This document shows, piece by piece, positions 52,031-61,876 of a DNA stretch of 64,000 bases. The notes under the pieces are model-generated. The model ran no database searches. It saw only the letters and a program-made list of their open reading frames with translations, and had not been told where the DNA came from. A program made the position numbers and the translations under genes. How positions within the stretch are numbered: the first letter of the stretch is position 1; each line of letters begins with the position of its first letter. This DNA is from 66-474 sp040388785 (lineage in GTDB: Bacteria; Pseudomonadota; Gammaproteobacteria; Xanthomonadales; Rhodanobacteraceae), in assembly GCA_040388785.1 (NCBI GenBank), contig JAZKBD010000030.1:1-64000 (forward strand), in the 5' to 3' direction.

Positions 52031-54088
52031 ATGAAATCCGCCCGTCACGGTCTCCTGTTGCTCGCCGCAGGCGCGGCACTTGCCGTCGCACCCGCTTTGC
52101 AGGCCAAGGCGCCGCCCGCGTCGCCGGAAAATGCGAAGATCGAGCAGATCCTCGCGCAGCGCGCGAAGGTCAGGGACATTCCCGCGGTCGCGCTGTCCTA
52201 CGATGGCCAGCACCTGGCCTGGATTGTCGCGCACGACGAGAAAACGGAGCTGATGCGGGGCGCGTGGAACGGACAGAACGCGCACCCCGTCGCGATTCCC
52301 GGCGACTGCCGCGAGGAAGGCCTCCGCTGGGCGCCGCGCGCGAACGAACTGGCGGTGCTGACGCGCTGCAAGGTCGATCCTTCGAACACCAAGCCGATCA
52401 ATGGCGCGATCTGGTTGATCGACGTCGACGCCGGCACGCCGCCGCGCAAGCTCGTGGAGATCGACGGCTTCGCGCAAGGCATGCAGTGGAGCCGCGACGG
52501 CCGGCAGATCGCATTCCTTTACGTGCCCGGCGCGACGCGACTGCCCTATGCAACGGCTTCGGGAAACCCACGCGTGGGCGTGATCGGCCAAAGCGACGTG
52601 CAGGTGCAACGCGTGGCGCGCATTGCAGCGTCCGGCGGCGCGCCCGAACTGCTGACGCCCGAAGGGTTGTATGTCTACGAATTCCGCGCGTCGTCGATCG
52701 GCAACCGCATAGCCTACATCGCCGCCAAACCGCCGGGTGACGACAACTGGTGGACGGCCAAACTCTACGTGCAGGACGCCACCGCGGGTGCAGCGCCGAA
52801 ATTGATCGTCGATCCCGCGACGGTGAAAGGCTCACTGCGCGGCCTGCAGATCGCGCTGCCGCGCTGGTCGCCGGACGATGCACGCATCCTGTTCATCGGC
52901 GGCCTGATGAGCGACCGCGGCGCCACCGGCGGCGACATCTATGGCGTTCCGGCGTCCGGCGGCGCGCCGGTGGACCTGACCGCAGGCACGAAGGTGACGC
53001 CGTCATGGTTCACGTTCCTCGATGCGCGTTCGCTGCTGGTCAACCAGATCGCCAGCGGCAAGGTGCAGGTCACCGAATACACGCTCGCCGGCAACAGCGC
53101 GCGCCAGACGCGCCTGTGGTTCACCGCGCCGGGCAGCATCGGCGACGGCCGCGCTGCGCTCTCGGTTTCGCTGTCCGACAAAGCGCCGCGGCGCATCGCC
53201 TACGCGGGCAATGCATTCGACCAACCGCCGGAAGTGCACGCGGGCCAGCTCACCACCGCGCCGCCGCCCGCGGTGACGTCGATCAACAAGGGTCTTGCGC
53301 ACGCGTGGGGCAAGGCCGAGTCGATGGAGTGGGACCACGGCGGTTTCCACGTGCAGGGCTGGCTGATGTACCCGGCGGATTACGACCCGCACAAGACATA
53401 TCCGATGGTCGTGTACGTGCACGGCGGCCCGTCGTCGGCGACCCTGCCGAGCTGGGGCGGCAGCGCGACGATGCTGTCGGAATTCGGCTACTTCGTGCTG
53501 ATGCCCAATCCGCGCGGCAGCTTCGGCGAGGGTGAAGCCTACGCGCAGGCGATCCGCCAGCAGATGGGCTACGGCGATCTCGACGACACGCTCGCGGGCC
53601 TGGACAAGATCGAGAAAAAGCTGCCGATCGACGATGCGCGGCTCGGCATGATGGGCTGGAGCTACGGCGGTTTCATGAGCATGTTCGCGCCCACCCGCAC
53701 GCAGCGTTTCAAGGCAGTGGTCGCGGGCGCCGGCCTGTCCGACTGGCAAAGCTATTACGGCGAGAACCAGATCGACCAGTGGATGATCCCGTTCTTCGGC
53801 GCTTCGCTGTACGACGATCCCGCGGCCTACGCGAAAAGCTCGGCGATCAACTACATCAGGAACGCGCACACGCCGGCACTGATCGTGGTCGGCGAACGCG
53901 ACGAGGAATGCCCGGCACCACAATCGTTCGAATACTGGCACGCGCTGAAGACGCTGGGCGTGCCGACGACGCTGGTCGTGTACGCCAACCAGGGCCACCA
54001 TATCGCCGACCACGCCGACGAAGAGGACATCATGCGGCGGACGCTGGATTGGTTCGGGAAGTATCTTGCCGCAACGACAACGCACTGA
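52031..54088 (+). CDS. S9 family peptidase (S9C, acylaminoacyl-peptidase-like)
   Basis: 685 residues with a signal peptide (about 1-25). The propeller domain (MQWSRDGRQIAFLY, PRWSPDDARILFI) is followed by the alpha/beta-hydrolase domain: HGGPSS, nucleophile GWSYGGFM, acid in GERDEECP and His in NQGHHIADH. Probably a periplasmic oligopeptidase or dipeptidyl peptidase. It is the third S9 enzyme in the window, more distant from the other two. The ATG at 52031 directly precedes the signal peptide. Confidence 0.92.
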   Translation: MKSARHGLLLLAAGAALAVAPALQAKAPPASPENAKIEQILAQRAKVRDIPAVALSYDGQHLAWIVAHDEKTELMRGAWNGQNAHPVAIPGDCREEGLRWAPRANELAVLTRCKVDPSNTKPINGAIWLIDVDAGTPPRKLVEIDGFAQGMQWSRDGRQIAFLYVPGATRLPYATASGNPRVGVIGQSDVQVQRVARIAASGGAPELLTPEGLYVYEFRASSIGNRIAYIAAKPPGDDNWWTAKLYVQDATAGAAPKLIVDPATVKGSLRGLQIALPRWSPDDARILFIGGLMSDRGATGGDIYGVPASGGAPVDLTAGTKVTPSWFTFLDARSLLVNQIASGKVQVTEYTLAGNSARQTRLWFTAPGSIGDGRAALSVSLSDKAPRRIAYAGNAFDQPPEVHAGQLTTAPPPAVTSINKGLAHAWGKAESMEWDHGGFHVQGWLMYPADYDPHKTYPMVVYVHGGPSSATLPSWGGSATMLSEFGYFVLMPNPRGSFGEGEAYAQAIRQQMGYGDLDDTLAGLDKIEKKLPIDDARLGMMGWSYGGFMSMFAPTRTQRFKAVVAGAGLSDWQSYYGENQIDQWMIPFFGASLYDDPAAYAKSSAINYIRNAHTPALIVVGERDEECPAPQSFEYWHALKTLGVPTTLVVYANQGHHIADHADEEDIMRRTLDWFGKYLAATTTH

Positions 54089-54101
54089 ACGCAGGCAAGC
54101 G

Positions 54102-55187
54102 TCAGAACAATTCACCTTGCGGTGATGTCTTGCGCGGCGGCACGAAGCACGAACAATCCAGTTGCAGCGTGCGCGCGCGGGCGAAGCCGTGCTTGCGGCA
54201 GGCGACTTCGAAACGCCGCCGCAACAAATCCGCGAACGGGCCCTGACCGCGCATGCGAGTGCGGAAATCGGAGTCGTAATCCTGGCCGCCATTCATCTGC
54301 CGCACCAGGCTCATCACGTGTTCGGCGCGCTGCGGCACGTGGATCGCCAGCCATTCGCGGAACAGGATTTTCAATTCCCACGGCAGGCGCAGCACCGTGT
54401 AGCCGGCCATGTTGGCGCCCGCTTGCGCGGCGCGTTCCAGCACCGCTTCCATGTCGCGATCGTTCAACGCCGGGATGATCGGCGCGACCAGCACGCCGAC
54501 CGGAACGCCCGCTTGCGCGAGCGCCTGCACCGCCTGCAGGCGCCGGTGCGGTGCGGACGCGCGCGGTTCCAGCTTCGACGCCAGCCGGTTGTCGAGCGAA
54601 TTCACCGATACGAACACCTGCACCCGATTTTCGCGCGCCATCGGCGCAAGAATGTCGAGGTCGCGTTCGACCAGCGCGCTCTTGGTGACGATCGTGCAGG
54701 GGTGGCGGCATTCGGCCAGCACTTCCAGCGCGGCGCGCGTCAGGCGCCACTGCTTCTCGACCGGCTGGTACGGATCGGTGTTGCTGCCGATATTGATGGG
54801 CTTCGGCACGTAACCGGGTTTGGACAATTCCGCGCGCAGCACCTCGGCGAGGTTCGTCTTCGCGCGCAGCCTGGTTTCGAAGTCCAGTCCCGGCGAAAGG
54901 TTCAAGTAACTGTGCGAGGGACGCGCGAAACAATAGATGCAGCCGTGTTCGCAGCCGCGATACGGGTTCAGCGCCTGCTCGAACGCGATGTCGGGCGAAT
55001 CGTTGCGGGTGATCACGCTGCGCGCGCGTTCTTCGGTGACGCAGGTTTGCGGACGCGGCGCGGCTTCGTCCAGCAGCGCGCCCTGCCAGCCGTCGTCCTC
55101 AGGCTGGTGCCGCACATGCTCGAAACGTCCCTCCGGATTGGAGGCGGCGCCGCGACCCTTGATGCGCGCGGGAAGCGAGGCTGACAT
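54102..55187 (-). CDS. PA0069-type radical SAM protein (SplB-like)
   Basis: 361 residues. The radical SAM cluster CX3CX2C is CEHGCIYC (Cys79, Cys83, Cys86), preceded by ALNPYRG, which is typical of the spore-photoproduct-lyase-related PA0069 family. GSNTDPYQPVEK and the C-terminal FRTRMRGQGPFADL also match. Its reaction is not established. The gene is convergent with the S9 peptidase gene, with no clear terminator between. Confidence 0.9.
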   Translation of the reverse strand: MSASLPARIKGRGAASNPEGRFEHVRHQPEDDGWQGALLDEAAPRPQTCVTEERARSVITRNDSPDIAFEQALNPYRGCEHGCIYCFARPSHSYLNLSPGLDFETRLRAKTNLAEVLRAELSKPGYVPKPINIGSNTDPYQPVEKQWRLTRAALEVLAECRHPCTIVTKSALVERDLDILAPMARENRVQVFVSVNSLDNRLASKLEPRASAPHRRLQAVQALAQAGVPVGVLVAPIIPALNDRDMEAVLERAAQAGANMAGYTVLRLPWELKILFREWLAIHVPQRAEHVMSLVRQMNGGQDYDSDFRTRMRGQGPFADLLRRRFEVACRKHGFARARTLQLDCSCFVPPRKTSPQGELF

Positions 55188-55250
55188 CCGGCCAGCATAC
55201 GCCGGCGCGTCTCGGCGCTTGCGACATGCAACCCGCTGCGTTGCCGCCGA

Positions 55251-55946
55251 TCAATGCACCGCGAATCCATGCCGGGCGAGCACCGGCTTCAGCGCCTGCA
55301 CCCAGATCGCGTAGCCGGCCGCGTCCATGTGCAATCCGTCGGCCCGGAACAACTCGGCGCGCGGCTTGCCGTTCGCATCCAGCATGCGCGCCGCGACATC
55401 CACGAAGGTGACGTCTTTCTGCTGGCGCGACCAATCGGCGATCATGCGGTTGGCTTCGCGCATCTGCGGCCACAGCGCCGCACGGGCGAGGCTCGGCTTG
55501 ATCGAGATGTAGGCGATCGCGACGTCCGGCAACGCGCGGCGGACGCGCGCGACGAAGGCCTTGAACGCGTCGCTTACCTGTGCCGGCGTGTCGCCTTCGG
55601 CGATGTCGTTGTCGCCGGCGTACATCACGACCAGGCGCGGATGACAGGGAATGACGATGCGGTCCGCGTAATACGTGCTGTCGGCGATCGCCGAACCACC
55701 GAAGCCGCGGTTGATCACCGGCACGCCGGGGAAATCCGCAGCCAGGTCCGTCCACATCCGGATCGAGGAACTGCCGACGAACAGCACGCCGTTTTGCGGC
55801 GGCGGGTGCGCGCTATCATCGGCGACGAGCCGGTCGACGTCCGGTTGCCAGGATTGCGGCGGTGGCGGCAGCGCCCACGCGGCACCCGCGGCGAACAACG
55901 CGAGACAACCCAGCACCCATGCAGGCCAGGGATTTCGTTTCTGCAT
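55251..55946 (-). CDS. SGNH/GDSL-family hydrolase, secreted
   Basis: 231 residues. A signal peptide (about 1-26) is followed by block I, FVGSSSIRMW, with the nucleophile Ser, then NRGFGGS, AGDNDI (the Asn-containing block III) and DGLHMDAAGY with the catalytic Asp and His. Likely an esterase or lipase, possibly acting on acylated carbohydrate. GGAG sits close ahead of the ATG at 55946. It is divergent from the oxygenase-like gene, with 58 bp between. Confidence 0.88.
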   Translation of the reverse strand: MQKRNPWPAWVLGCLALFAAGAAWALPPPPQSWQPDVDRLVADDSAHPPPQNGVLFVGSSSIRMWTDLAADFPGVPVINRGFGGSAIADSTYYADRIVIPCHPRLVVMYAGDNDIAEGDTPAQVSDAFKAFVARVRRALPDVAIAYISIKPSLARAALWPQMREANRMIADWSRQQKDVTFVDVAARMLDANGKPRAELFRADGLHMDAAGYAIWVQALKPVLARHGFAVH

Positions 55947-56004
55947 CTCGTTCTCCGGCGCGGCGCATCGACGCCGCCCATCATGTTGAACCGCGGGAGA
56001 CAGC

Positions 56005-56655
56005 GTGACAACCATCGGCGACAAGACGGTGACGATCATGCAGCCGTCGTTCGGCGCTCCGGCCACGGCGCCCGTGCTGCAATCCCATGACTTGTTTCCG
56101 ACGCGCATCTGGCAGGCGCGCGTGCCGTCCCTGCGCGCTCGTTTCGACGAATGGATCGCGGAAGTCGCGCGGCTGCGCGCGACCAGTCCGAAACCCGCGG
56201 GGCGCACCAACCGCCACGGCTGGAACAGCGAGGACATGGCCGTGCTCGAACGGCCGGTGTTTGCGGCCTTGCGCGACAGCGTGCGCGCCGCGTGTGCCAG
56301 CGCGTTGCGCGAAATGGGCGTCGCGGGCCTTCCGTTCGACCTGCAATCGTGGGTGAACCTGCACGACCGCGGCGGTTTCAATTTCCTGCACGTGCACGAA
56401 GGCTGCCTGTTGTCGGGATCGTTCTACCTGAAGGTGCCACCCGGTTCGGGACGCTTCGTGTTCCGCGATCCGCGTCCCGGCGTGGTGCACGGCTATGTCA
56501 AGGGCGCAGTGCCGAACGGCTACAGCGACATCCAGTTGACGCCGGAAGCGGGCTTGCTGGTGCTGTTCCCGTGCTGGATGGAACATTACGTGGAACCGCA
56601 CGACAGCGACGAACCGCGCATCGTGATCGCGTTCAATGCGCTGCCGCAGGCCTGA
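56005..56655 (+). CDS. Putative 2OG-Fe(II) oxygenase (TIGR02466-like)
   Basis: 216 residues. NFLHVHEGCLLSGSFYL has the first iron-ligand segment (HVHE), and LLVLFPCWMEHYVEP followed by RIVIAFN gives the distal His and the 2OG-binding Arg. It starts at GTG 56005 with GGGAGA ahead; an ATG at 56038 is a possible alternative. The substrate is unknown. Its stop directly abuts the stop of the convergent, related TPR-oxygenase gene. Confidence 0.8.
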   Translation: MTTIGDKTVTIMQPSFGAPATAPVLQSHDLFPTRIWQARVPSLRARFDEWIAEVARLRATSPKPAGRTNRHGWNSEDMAVLERPVFAALRDSVRAACASALREMGVAGLPFDLQSWVNLHDRGGFNFLHVHEGCLLSGSFYLKVPPGSGRFVFRDPRPGVVHGYVKGAVPNGYSDIQLTPEAGLLVLFPCWMEHYVEPHDSDEPRIVIAFNALPQA

Positions 56656-58473
56656 TCAGCGGTCGGGCACGGCGTCGAACGCAACGGTCAGCCGCGTTTG
56701 CGTTCCTGAAATCGGCACGGTCCCGTGCCAGAAGTACGACGGGAACAGCACCAGCATGCCCGCTTCTGGGCGCACTGCGTGCTGCGCCGGCAATGCAGGC
56801 GTGGTGAGGATGCCGGGCTCACCGAATGTCAGCATGCCTTCGCGGTTGGCCGGATCGTCCATGCCCTCCGGCAACGCGATGTAACACGTCGATGAAATCC
56901 AGCCGCGCGGATGCACGTGGTTGTGATGGAAGCCGTCGTTGCCCAGCCTGACCGACCAGCTTCCGTTGAACGTGTACGTGCCGCGGTTGCGGCGGCGCAG
57001 CGGGCCGGTTCCCGCACCCATCCGTGCGATGTAGTCGCGAATCGGCGCGTCGAAAGCGGCGAACAGCGCGCGGATCGCGGGATCGTCGCTGCGCGTCAGA
57101 TCATTCGTGGTCTCGGTGCCGTGGCGCAGCGACTGGAACAGCAGCGGATGCCTGAACGCGTCGTGCAAACGGCCGAGTGCGTGTTGCAGTTCGTCGAGAA
57201 AATCCGCGAGGTTCGTCCACGGCGATGGCGGTTCGAGCCGATACGCAACCACCAGGCTCGGGTAATCACAAAGCTGCGCGTAACGTTCGTCATCGAGCAT
57301 CCGCCACGCCGTCGTCTGCAACGCGAGCAGGTATTGATCGTCGGGTGACTCGCGCCGCAGCGTCTCGCAGGTTTGCAATGCGGAACGCGCGTCGCCGACG
57401 CCCAACATCGCCGCGACCTGGAGCGTACGCGCGGCAGAATCGTTCGACGCCGCGCGCAACGCGCATTCAGCGCGCTCGAACGCGATGCGCGGATCGAACT
57501 CCAGCGCCGCAAGACCGGCGCGCACATGCAACGCCGGCGGCGCCTGCGGACGCTCGACGCGCGCGGCAAGACATACCCAGGCCGCACGCGCATCGCCTGC
57601 GCCTTGCAGTACCGCGGCTTTCGCGGCCCACAGCGCATCGTTGTTGGGGAACGTCTGCAACGCTGCGTCGAGCGCCGCCGTGGCCTCGCCAGCATCGCCG
57701 CTGCGCATCCATATCAGTCGCGCGAGATCACCGTGCGCGTCGACGTGTTGCGGTTCCAGCCGTAGGCAGTCGCGCAGCGCGGTTTCGGCGCGTTCGTATT
57801 TGCCCAGCGCGATCAGGCTGCGCGCGTGCGTGTAGCGCAACGTCGTGCTGCGGGGACCGTGCTTCAGCGCGCGCCGGGCGACGCTTTCCGCTTCATCATG
57901 GCGATTCGCGGCCTGCAAGGCGGTGGCGAGCGCCTGTTCGGCCGCAAGGTTGTCCGGCGCTCGCGCGACAAGTTGCCTGCACCATTCGATGGCGTCGCCG
58001 CTGCGGCCGAGCGCGACCAGCGCGGTGACCTGCTGGACGATCAGTTCAGGCGGCACGTTGTCGCGCGCGCAGAACGGCGCGGTAATCGCAAGCGCCCGCG
58101 CCGGCTGCCTTCGATCGTTGCAGCAGCGCGCCAGCACCTCGGCCGCGTGCGGATCGGGCTGTTTGGCGGTGGCCGCCCGTTCCAGGAATGTCTCTGCTTC
58201 AGCGTAACGGCCGCTGCCCAGCAGCAATTCGCCGAGCGTGGTGAGGGTGGGCGTCCAATCCGGATCGCGCTCGAGGGCGCGCCGTAGGATCCGCTCCGCC
58301 TCGGCCGCATCGCCCAGCATCAGCGTGACGCCGCCGAGCAGGCGTTGCGCCTCGGCGTAATCGGGATGCGCTTCGACGATTTCCCGAAGCGCATCGCGCG
58401 CCGCGCCGAAATCGCCGGCCTTGAGCAGGCCATTGGTGCGCTGCATCGCTTCGTGGAGGGGATTCGCGATCAC
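56656..58473 (-). CDS. TPR-repeat protein with C-terminal 2OG-Fe(II) oxygenase-like domain
   Basis: 605 residues. The first 370 residues or so are helical repeats of the TPR type (EAQRLLGGVTLMLGDAAEAE, ALWAAKAAVLQGAGDARAAW). The C-terminal 200 residues form the same oxygenase domain as the neighbour at 56005: HHNHVHPRGWISSTCYI, VLFPSYFWHGTVP and TRLTVAFDAVPD. The TPR part probably recruits a protein or glycan substrate for hydroxylation. Such fusions occur in Xanthomonadales; their substrates are unknown. Confidence 0.82.
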   Translation of the reverse strand: MIANPLHEAMQRTNGLLKAGDFGAARDALREIVEAHPDYAEAQRLLGGVTLMLGDAAEAERILRRALERDPDWTPTLTTLGELLLGSGRYAEAETFLERAATAKQPDPHAAEVLARCCNDRRQPARALAITAPFCARDNVPPELIVQQVTALVALGRSGDAIEWCRQLVARAPDNLAAEQALATALQAANRHDEAESVARRALKHGPRSTTLRYTHARSLIALGKYERAETALRDCLRLEPQHVDAHGDLARLIWMRSGDAGEATAALDAALQTFPNNDALWAAKAAVLQGAGDARAAWVCLAARVERPQAPPALHVRAGLAALEFDPRIAFERAECALRAASNDSAARTLQVAAMLGVGDARSALQTCETLRRESPDDQYLLALQTTAWRMLDDERYAQLCDYPSLVVAYRLEPPSPWTNLADFLDELQHALGRLHDAFRHPLLFQSLRHGTETTNDLTRSDDPAIRALFAAFDAPIRDYIARMGAGTGPLRRRNRGTYTFNGSWSVRLGNDGFHHNHVHPRGWISSTCYIALPEGMDDPANREGMLTFGEPGILTTPALPAQHAVRPEAGMLVLFPSYFWHGTVPISGTQTRLTVAFDAVPDR

Positions 58474-58485
58474 GGAACAGTCGCG

Positions 58486-59556
58486 CTAGCGCCCGAGATG
58501 TCGATCGAAGAAACGCACCATCACGGCATATGCTTCTTTCGACTCTGGCATCTCCGGATCCGAAAAGAACGAATGCCACATGCCGTCCCAGACGTGCAGC
58601 TCCGCATCGACGCCGGCGTTCGTCAGCAGCCGCTGGCTCTGGATGGCCGAGCTCATCGCGAAATCGCGGGTGCCGGTGATCAGCAGCGTGGGCGGAAACT
58701 GCTTCAGCAGTTCCGGCGAGTTCGCGGGAAACACCATGGGATCGCAGGGCTTCACGCCGCTGAAGTAGGGCAGATCGGTGTATTTCAGTGGCGCAACGGG
58801 CGGTGGTTCGCCATCGAGCACGGGTGCCACCCAGGCCGAATCGCCACTTATGTCGACGATCGATGCGCAGTAGATGCCGATCGCGCCCGGCACCGGCAAA
58901 TGTTCGTGGATGAACCAGGCCACGGCTTCGCCGGTCAGCACGCCGCCCGCCGAACAGCCGTAGGTGCCGATGTTCTTCGCGGGATAGCGCTTGAGCAGCG
59001 CGCGGTACACCGCGGCGACGTCTTCGCTGGCGGCCGGAAACACGTGCTCCGGGCCTTGCCGGTAATCCACGGTGATGACTTCGATGCCGCCGACGCTCGC
59101 GACCGGGATCGATTCGACCAGTCCGCCGGCGCCCGCGCCCCACAGGAATGCGCCGCCGTGCAGGTTGATCAGGACGCGATGCTGCTGCGCCGGCGCGATG
59201 CCTTGTTTCGGCGTGACCACCTGCGTCGGCACGCCGCCGATGTCGCGCTGCTCGATCGTCACCGGATACATGCGCTCCATCAATGCGGCGCGCGTGGTAT
59301 TGATCTTGTCGTAGTACGCGCGGCTCGCGGCGACGGGACCGTTCAAGGGCGGCGCGTTGCGGCCCTCATCGAGCATGCGCCGGAACAGTTTGCGCGACTC
59401 GGGTGACGCGTAGCTGGAAAACGGAACCGTGAAAGCCGGTGCGTGCACGGTCTCTTGCGCGTCGACGTGCGTCGATGCCGCCATGGCCGGCGCCCACGCC
59501 AGCGCGCTGACGAGTGCGGCGATCCACCAGCGGGCGTTGCGGGATAGCGGGTTCAT
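58486..59556 (-). CDS. HSL-type (family IV) alpha/beta hydrolase, secreted
   Basis: 356 residues with a signal peptide (about 1-27). Motifs: HGGAF (oxyanion hole), GCSAGG nucleophile elbow, acid in TGTRDFAMS and His in GMWHSFF. These are the marks of bacterial hormone-sensitive-lipase-type esterases. It overlaps the downstream end of the GH65-like gene by 4 bp and may be co-transcribed with it. Confidence 0.9.
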   Translation of the reverse strand: MNPLSRNARWWIAALVSALAWAPAMAASTHVDAQETVHAPAFTVPFSSYASPESRKLFRRMLDEGRNAPPLNGPVAASRAYYDKINTTRAALMERMYPVTIEQRDIGGVPTQVVTPKQGIAPAQQHRVLINLHGGAFLWGAGAGGLVESIPVASVGGIEVITVDYRQGPEHVFPAASEDVAAVYRALLKRYPAKNIGTYGCSAGGVLTGEAVAWFIHEHLPVPGAIGIYCASIVDISGDSAWVAPVLDGEPPPVAPLKYTDLPYFSGVKPCDPMVFPANSPELLKQFPPTLLITGTRDFAMSSAIQSQRLLTNAGVDAELHVWDGMWHSFFSDPEMPESKEAYAVMVRFFDRHLGR

Positions 59557-61841
59557 GGCGTGTCTCCCTTTGAAGTGGGCCTTCGTTGCAACCGCGGCTT
59601 GCCACTTTGGTCACGATCGATGGTGATGTCGAAACGCCTTCCGCGAAACGTGACATTGGTCAGCGTAAGCGATTTCCATCCGAACGGCAGGATGGGCGGG
59701 TATGCCGCAACCAGCCCGGCATCCTCGATGCGCAATCCGGTGAGGCCGTAAACCAGGCTTTGCACGAAGCCCGCCGAACCGGTGAGAAACCAACCGGTGT
59801 TGTTGTCCGGCGTTTCGGTGCGCACGTTGAACGGCGGCTTCATCATCTCTTTGCTGATGTTGTCCGCGAGCCAGCGCGTCGCACCCGCCGTATCGCCCGT
59901 TGTCGCAGCGGCGATGGTGAGCGGCGCGAGCCCCATCGAGGTCGAAGTCGCGCCGGGTTGTTCCAGTGGCGCGGCGGCGATCCGGTAGTCGTTGCGCCGC
60001 GTGGCGGCGTCCATTTCAACGTTCAACGAAGGAAACATCAGAAAGGCCAGATCGTTGTCGTCGGGATCGTGCAACGGCGTGCCCGGACCGAAATCGAGAT
60101 GATGCCGGCCTGCAGTTGAAAACGGAATGTCGAGTTTGCCGGCGATTTGCGTCCAGCGCGGATCGGGTTGCACGCCGACCGTCTTGGCCGCGGCGGTGGC
60201 GATCCGCAGCGCCTTCGCTGCCGACGCATTGGTGAACGTGTCGTCATTGACGTGCGGATAAGGCTCCATCAGCGACACGACGTCGCGGATTTCGTAGCGA
60301 TCCGTCGCCGGATCGTAGGTCGCGCGACTGGCCCAGAACGCCGCGATATCGCGGATCACCGGCCAGCCGTGCTTGCGCAACCAGTCGAGATCGTGCGTCG
60401 CCAGCCAGTATTGCCATTGTGCGATCGCGACGTCGGCGTTGACGTGGATTTCGCCGACGCTCAAGCGGTGCGCGGCAAACAGGATCTGCTCGCTGCCGTC
60501 GTCCGGATCGGCTTCCCACGGATATTTGGCGCCGGCAAAGCCCGCATCGCGCGCCCGCTGCTGCGCAGCCGGCAACGTGCGGTCGCGGAACAGCACGATC
60601 GAGCGCGCCCGTTGCGAGTGCAACAGCAACAGTGCCGGGAAAATCCAGCTGTCGCTGTCCCAGAACACATGGCCGACGTAACCCGTGGTCAGTGCGCACG
60701 CACCCACCCCCCACGCCACATCCGGCGGCGCGTTGCTGAGCAGGTAGTAAAGATCGGAATGCACCGCGAGCTGCGCCTGCGGGTCGCCCTCGATGCGGAT
60801 GTCCGACCGCCACAGCTTGGCCCACGCCATGCGCTGCGCATCGAGCATTGCGTCAAAGCCGCGGGCGCGCGTGGATTCGGCCAGCGCGAGATCGGCTTTC
60901 GCGTCGCCGCCCCAACCTTCGCGTGACACCGCGACGTATTTGGTGAAGGCGTAAGTCTTGCTCTTTTGCACAGCCACGCGCAGGTCGAGCGACAGGCGAT
61001 TGTCGGTTCGATCCAGCTTGGTTTCGACGGGACGAACACCGTCCGGCAACTGTATGGCAACGGCCTCGCCCATGCGCTTGCCGTGGGTCGCCTGCCCATC
61101 GACGCGCAACGTCAATCCTGTTGCATCGCCTTCGGCATCCAGGATTCGCGTGTCACCGTGGTACCAGATCGCCGCGCGGTCGGCCGTGGCCGGCGGCGCC
61201 GGCGCCAGTGAAAGGCCGTGCGCGTGCAGCGCCTGCCGGAACCGGTCTCCCGTGAGGCCGGTGTCGCCCGGCAGCTTCGCCAGCGGCAGGCGCGGCTGCG
61301 ACGGCGCCCACAACACCAGCGGAAACGAGAGTTCGACGGTGCCGTCGAATTCCGGCGTGATCGTGAAGCGAACCGCGGCAAGATGCGGCGAGGCTTCGCT
61401 GACGAAGCTGACGACTTCGACGCGCGTCACCTTGCCTTGATCGACGTAGCGATAGCGTGTCCTCAGTATGGCCTCATGCAGGTTCAGGACCTGGCGGTAA
61501 TCCTGGAACACCGCCGCTTCCAGCGGCGCCAGGTTCAACCATGCACTCGTCGAGCCCGCGCGATAGTCGATGCCGCTCCAGCCCGGAATCGCGGCAGGAC
61601 GTGCGATGTCGTCCTTGCCGTAATCCATGAACGCGATGAGGTACGACAGGTTGCTTTCGGTTCCGCGTGGCGAAGTGAAGGTCGAGACGTAGCCGTTCGC
61701 GAGTTGGCCCGGGAAATAGGTTTCGAAATTCTTTGCGGTCGCGGTGAGCAGAAAGCTCGAATCCGTGGCAGCGCCGGCGATCGGCGCGATGCATACGAGC
61801 GTCAACAACAGGAAGCTGAGTTTCGCCCGAAGACTGTTCAT
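59553..61841 (-). CDS. GH65-like glycosidase, secreted
   Basis: 762 residues with a signal peptide (about 1-24). The (alpha/alpha)6-barrel core contains FWDSDSWIFPALLLLH, KYPWEADPDDGSEQ and EIHVNADVAIAQWQYW, which match GH65 trehalase/glucosylgalactosyl-hydroxylysine-glucosidase-type enzymes, the Glu of EIHVNAD being the likely general acid. The activity on trehalose or another alpha-glucoside is not fixed by the sequence. The frame is open upstream to 62069, but that part reads through a fold-back repeat, so the ATG at 61841 is used. Its upstream neighbour on the same strand is a close paralogue. Confidence 0.85.
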   Translation of the reverse strand: MNSLRAKLSFLLLTLVCIAPIAGAATDSSFLLTATAKNFETYFPGQLANGYVSTFTSPRGTESNLSYLIAFMDYGKDDIARPAAIPGWSGIDYRAGSTSAWLNLAPLEAAVFQDYRQVLNLHEAILRTRYRYVDQGKVTRVEVVSFVSEASPHLAAVRFTITPEFDGTVELSFPLVLWAPSQPRLPLAKLPGDTGLTGDRFRQALHAHGLSLAPAPPATADRAAIWYHGDTRILDAEGDATGLTLRVDGQATHGKRMGEAVAIQLPDGVRPVETKLDRTDNRLSLDLRVAVQKSKTYAFTKYVAVSREGWGGDAKADLALAESTRARGFDAMLDAQRMAWAKLWRSDIRIEGDPQAQLAVHSDLYYLLSNAPPDVAWGVGACALTTGYVGHVFWDSDSWIFPALLLLHSQRARSIVLFRDRTLPAAQQRARDAGFAGAKYPWEADPDDGSEQILFAAHRLSVGEIHVNADVAIAQWQYWLATHDLDWLRKHGWPVIRDIAAFWASRATYDPATDRYEIRDVVSLMEPYPHVNDDTFTNASAAKALRIATAAAKTVGVQPDPRWTQIAGKLDIPFSTAGRHHLDFGPGTPLHDPDDNDLAFLMFPSLNVEMDAATRRNDYRIAAAPLEQPGATSTSMGLAPLTIAAATTGDTAGATRWLADNISKEMMKPPFNVRTETPDNNTGWFLTGSAGFVQSLVYGLTGLRIEDAGLVAAYPPILPFGWKSLTLTNVTFRGRRFDITIDRDQSGKPRLQRRPTSKGDTP

Positions 61842-61876
61842 GTGAGGTTGCGGCTCGCACTCCAGATTTCTCCTGT

